A stretch of DNA of 64,000 nucleotides, from the NCBI RefSeq assembly GCF_018394335.1, contig NZ_CP074572.1, forward strand, positions 1-64,000, read 5' to 3'. A program made the position numbers and the translations under genes. Numbering within the stretch: position 1 is the first letter of the stretch; every line of letters begins with the position of its first letter. Source of the DNA: Shewanella dokdonensis. GTDB lineage: Bacteria; Pseudomonadota; Gammaproteobacteria; Enterobacterales; Shewanellaceae. The notes under the pieces were generated by a model. It was given only the letters and a program-made list of their open reading frames with translations. It had not been told where the DNA came from and ran no database searches. Of the stretch, positions 62,452 to 64,000 are shown piece by piece.

Positions 62452-63420
62452 ATGAGCAAAATCTTCCAAGACAACTCTTACACAATCGGTAATACCCCAT
62501 TGGTACGCCTCAACCGCATCGGCACTGGCAACATTCTGGCCAAAGTTGAGTCACGCAATCCGAGTTTCAGCGTCAAATGCCGTATCGGCGCCAACATGAT
62601 TTGGGATGCTGAAAAGAAAGGTTTGCTCACCAAAGATAAAGAACTGATTGAACCGACCTCTGGTAATACCGGTATCGCTTTGGCTTATGTAGCGGCGGCG
62701 CGTGGTTACAAACTAACCTTGACCATGCCTAACACCATGAGTCTGGAACGCCGTAAACTGCTGAAAGCCCTGGGTGCCAATCTGGTACTGACCGAAGGCG
62801 CTAAAGGCATGAAAGGTGCCATTGAAAAAGCCGAAGAAATTCGCCTGACCGATCCAGATAAGTACATTATTCTGCAACAGTTCTCTAATCCAGCGAACCC
62901 AGAAATTCATGAAAAAACCACCGGCCCAGAAATCTGGAATGATACCGATGGTAAAGTCGATGTCGTGATTGCCGGTGTGGGTACTGGCGGTACTATCACA
63001 GGTATCAGCCGCTATATCAAAAAGACCCAAGGCAAAGCAATTACATCTGTTGCCGTAGAACCCGCAGAGTCGCCAGTGATCACTCAAACACTGGCAGGCG
63101 AACCTGTACAACCAGGGCCACATAAAATTCAGGGCATAGGGGCTGGCTTTATTCCTGGCAACCTGGATCTGGAACTGATTGACCGGGTAGAAACCGTTAC
63201 TTCTGAAGATGCTATTGCCATGGCGCATCGGCTGATGAAAGAAGAAGGGATTTTGGTCGGGATTTCTTCAGGTGCCGCAGTGGTTGCCGCCGTTCGTCTA
63301 GCGGAACTGCCAGAGTTCAAAAACAAGACTATTGTGGCTATTTTGCCATCCGCAGCAGAACGTTATCTGTCATCACCACTGTTTGTCGGCCAGTTCGGCG
63401 ATTTGGAAAACCAGCAGTAA
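62452..63420 (+). CDS. cysK: Cysteine synthase A (O-acetylserine sulfhydrylase)
   Basis: 322 residues from the ATG at 62452 (AAAGGAG 11 bp upstream). [23 protein letters not shown] Lys in [20 protein letters not shown] (~42), the substrate loop [10 protein letters not shown] (~69) and the phosphate-binding [10 protein letters not shown] (~177) mark CysK. It makes cysteine from O-acetylserine and sulfide. Full length (E. coli 323 aa). Confidence 0.97.
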   Translation: MSKIFQDNSYTIGNTPLVRLNRIGTGNILAKVESRNPSFSVKCRIGANMIWDAEKKGLLTKDKELIEPTSGNTGIALAYVAAARGYKLTLTMPNTMSLERRKLLKALGANLVLTEGAKGMKGAIEKAEEIRLTDPDKYIILQQFSNPANPEIHEKTTGPEIWNDTDGKVDVVIAGVGTGGTITGISRYIKKTQGKAITSVAVEPAESPVITQTLAGEPVQPGPHKIQGIGAGFIPGNLDLELIDRVETVTSEDAIAMAHRLMKEEGILVGISSGAAVVAAVRLAELPEFKNKTIVAILPSAAERYLSSPLFVGQFGDLENQQ

Positions 63421-63439
63421 TATCCTCTCGGCTAAAAAC

Positions 63440-63466
63440 AAACCCGCCAACATCGGCGGGTTTTTT
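63440..63466 (+). terminator. Terminator of cysK
   Basis: CCCGCC-N6-GGCGGG followed by TTTTTT, 19 bp after the cysK stop. The opposite strand lacks a strong T-run but may also serve the convergent tehB-like gene. Confidence 0.9.
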
Positions 63467-63478
63467 AGTTATCGAGCC

Positions 63479-64000
63479 TTACTCTTGTGGTTTACGAGCT
63501 AATAACGTGGCAAAGCGTAACTTGATATAGTTGCCCTGCTCATCGCGTTTGTGTAACTCACCCACATTCTCGTTGTATTTAATGATATCCCAGCCAGCAT
63601 AATAGTTAAGTAACTCATTAGCTTTGAAAGTAAAAGGGAAGCCTACCGTACACGGGAAGTCCTCAGTATCCATGGCTGACACAATCAAGTTAACACCACC
63701 TGGCAGCGTATGTTGCTGCATCTGCGCGATTAAGCCCGGCACAGTTGCTGGCGGTAAAAACATCAATACGACTGTGGATAGAATGAAATCAAATGCCCCT
63801 TGGATCTGCAATTCAGTCAGATCCTGCTGGCTGGCACGGATACCACTTAACTGTTCATCAGCAATCAACTGCTGCAGATACGCGATACTCTCGCCATTAC
63901 GATCATAACCGGTCACATCAAACCCTTGCAGATGCAAATACAAACTGTTGCGTCCGTGTCCACATCCCAGATCCAATGCTTTACCGATACGCAAATGTGG
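63479..64000 (-). CDS. tehB: TehB-like SAM-dependent methyltransferase, cut by window end
   Basis: At least 173 residues are visible; the N-terminal ~25 lie beyond 64000. SAM-binding [19 protein letters not shown], then [13 protein letters not shown] and [40 protein letters not shown], in close agreement with E. coli TehB. The enzyme is linked to tellurite resistance by methylation; the natural substrate is unclear. It converges on cysK. Confidence 0.93.
   Translation of the reverse strand, partial: PHLRIGKALDLGCGHGRNSLYLHLQGFDVTGYDRNGESIAYLQQLIADEQLSGIRASQQDLTELQIQGAFDFILSTVVLMFLPPATVPGLIAQMQQHTLPGGVNLIVSAMDTEDFPCTVGFPFTFKANELLNYYAGWDIIKYNENVGELHKRDEQGNYIKLRFATLLARKPQE

Overview
The window is chromosomal DNA of a gammaproteobacterium, most likely Shewanella or a close relative. 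The evidence is the set and order of host genes (cysZ-cysK, smc-zipA-ligA, a PhoP/PhoQ-type pair, two DUF3391+HD-GYP proteins, an ActP-like symporter with its DUF4212 partner, DUF294/CBS and DnaQ-like exonuclease), the use of SMC rather than MukB, and the rRNA sequences. The species cannot be fixed from sequence reading alone.

Region 1 (1-24678) is the right part of a P2-like prophage. Late tail genes in P2 order (J, I, H, FI, FII, E/E', T, U, D) are followed by blocks of low-GC accessory genes: a leftward HTH/DUF4747-like/membrane operon, a rightward small peptide plus two membrane proteins, a GNAT-like gene, and a leftward three-gene membrane operon. Then come a repressor and Cro-like pair over palindromic operators, an Ogr-type zinc-finger activator, a HigB2/HigA2 toxin-antitoxin pair, a possible C4-type antisense RNA with an Icd-like peptide, a DnaQ-like exonuclease, a primase/helicase, Xis and a lambda-type integrase. 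The attachment site is a 33-bp 3' piece of a tRNA-Pro gene. Capsid and packaging genes, and the other attachment site, must lie left of position 1.

Region 2 (24679-30420) is a mobile scrapyard: a GGTAA/TTACC repeat field, at least two integron attC sites with cassette genes on the minus strand and no integrase gene (a CALIN), an IS110/IS1111-type element abutting an attC core, and a short-chain dehydrogenase gene flanked by two decayed copies of one small gene.

Region 3 (30421-64000) is core chromosome: NAD synthetase, PhoP/PhoQ-like pair, HD-GYP protein, CorA, an rRNA operon on the minus strand (16S-Ile-Ala-23S-Val-5S, with a tRNA in the 23S-5S spacer), GmhB, a FabH-type synthase, the exonuclease/DUF294/symporter block, DsbA-like protein, LigA, ZipA, SMC, CysZ, CysK and a TehB-type methyltransferase cut by the window end.

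An important caveat: about two dozen single-base indels, nearly all one-base losses in homopolymers, break reading frames across both prophage and essential host genes (smc, ligA, fabH-type, cysZ, phoP/Q and others). These look like sequencing or assembly errors rather than biology. I therefore give repaired gene spans as CDS and name the break. The exception is the P2-type E/E' slippery site, which appears to be a genuine programmed frameshift.
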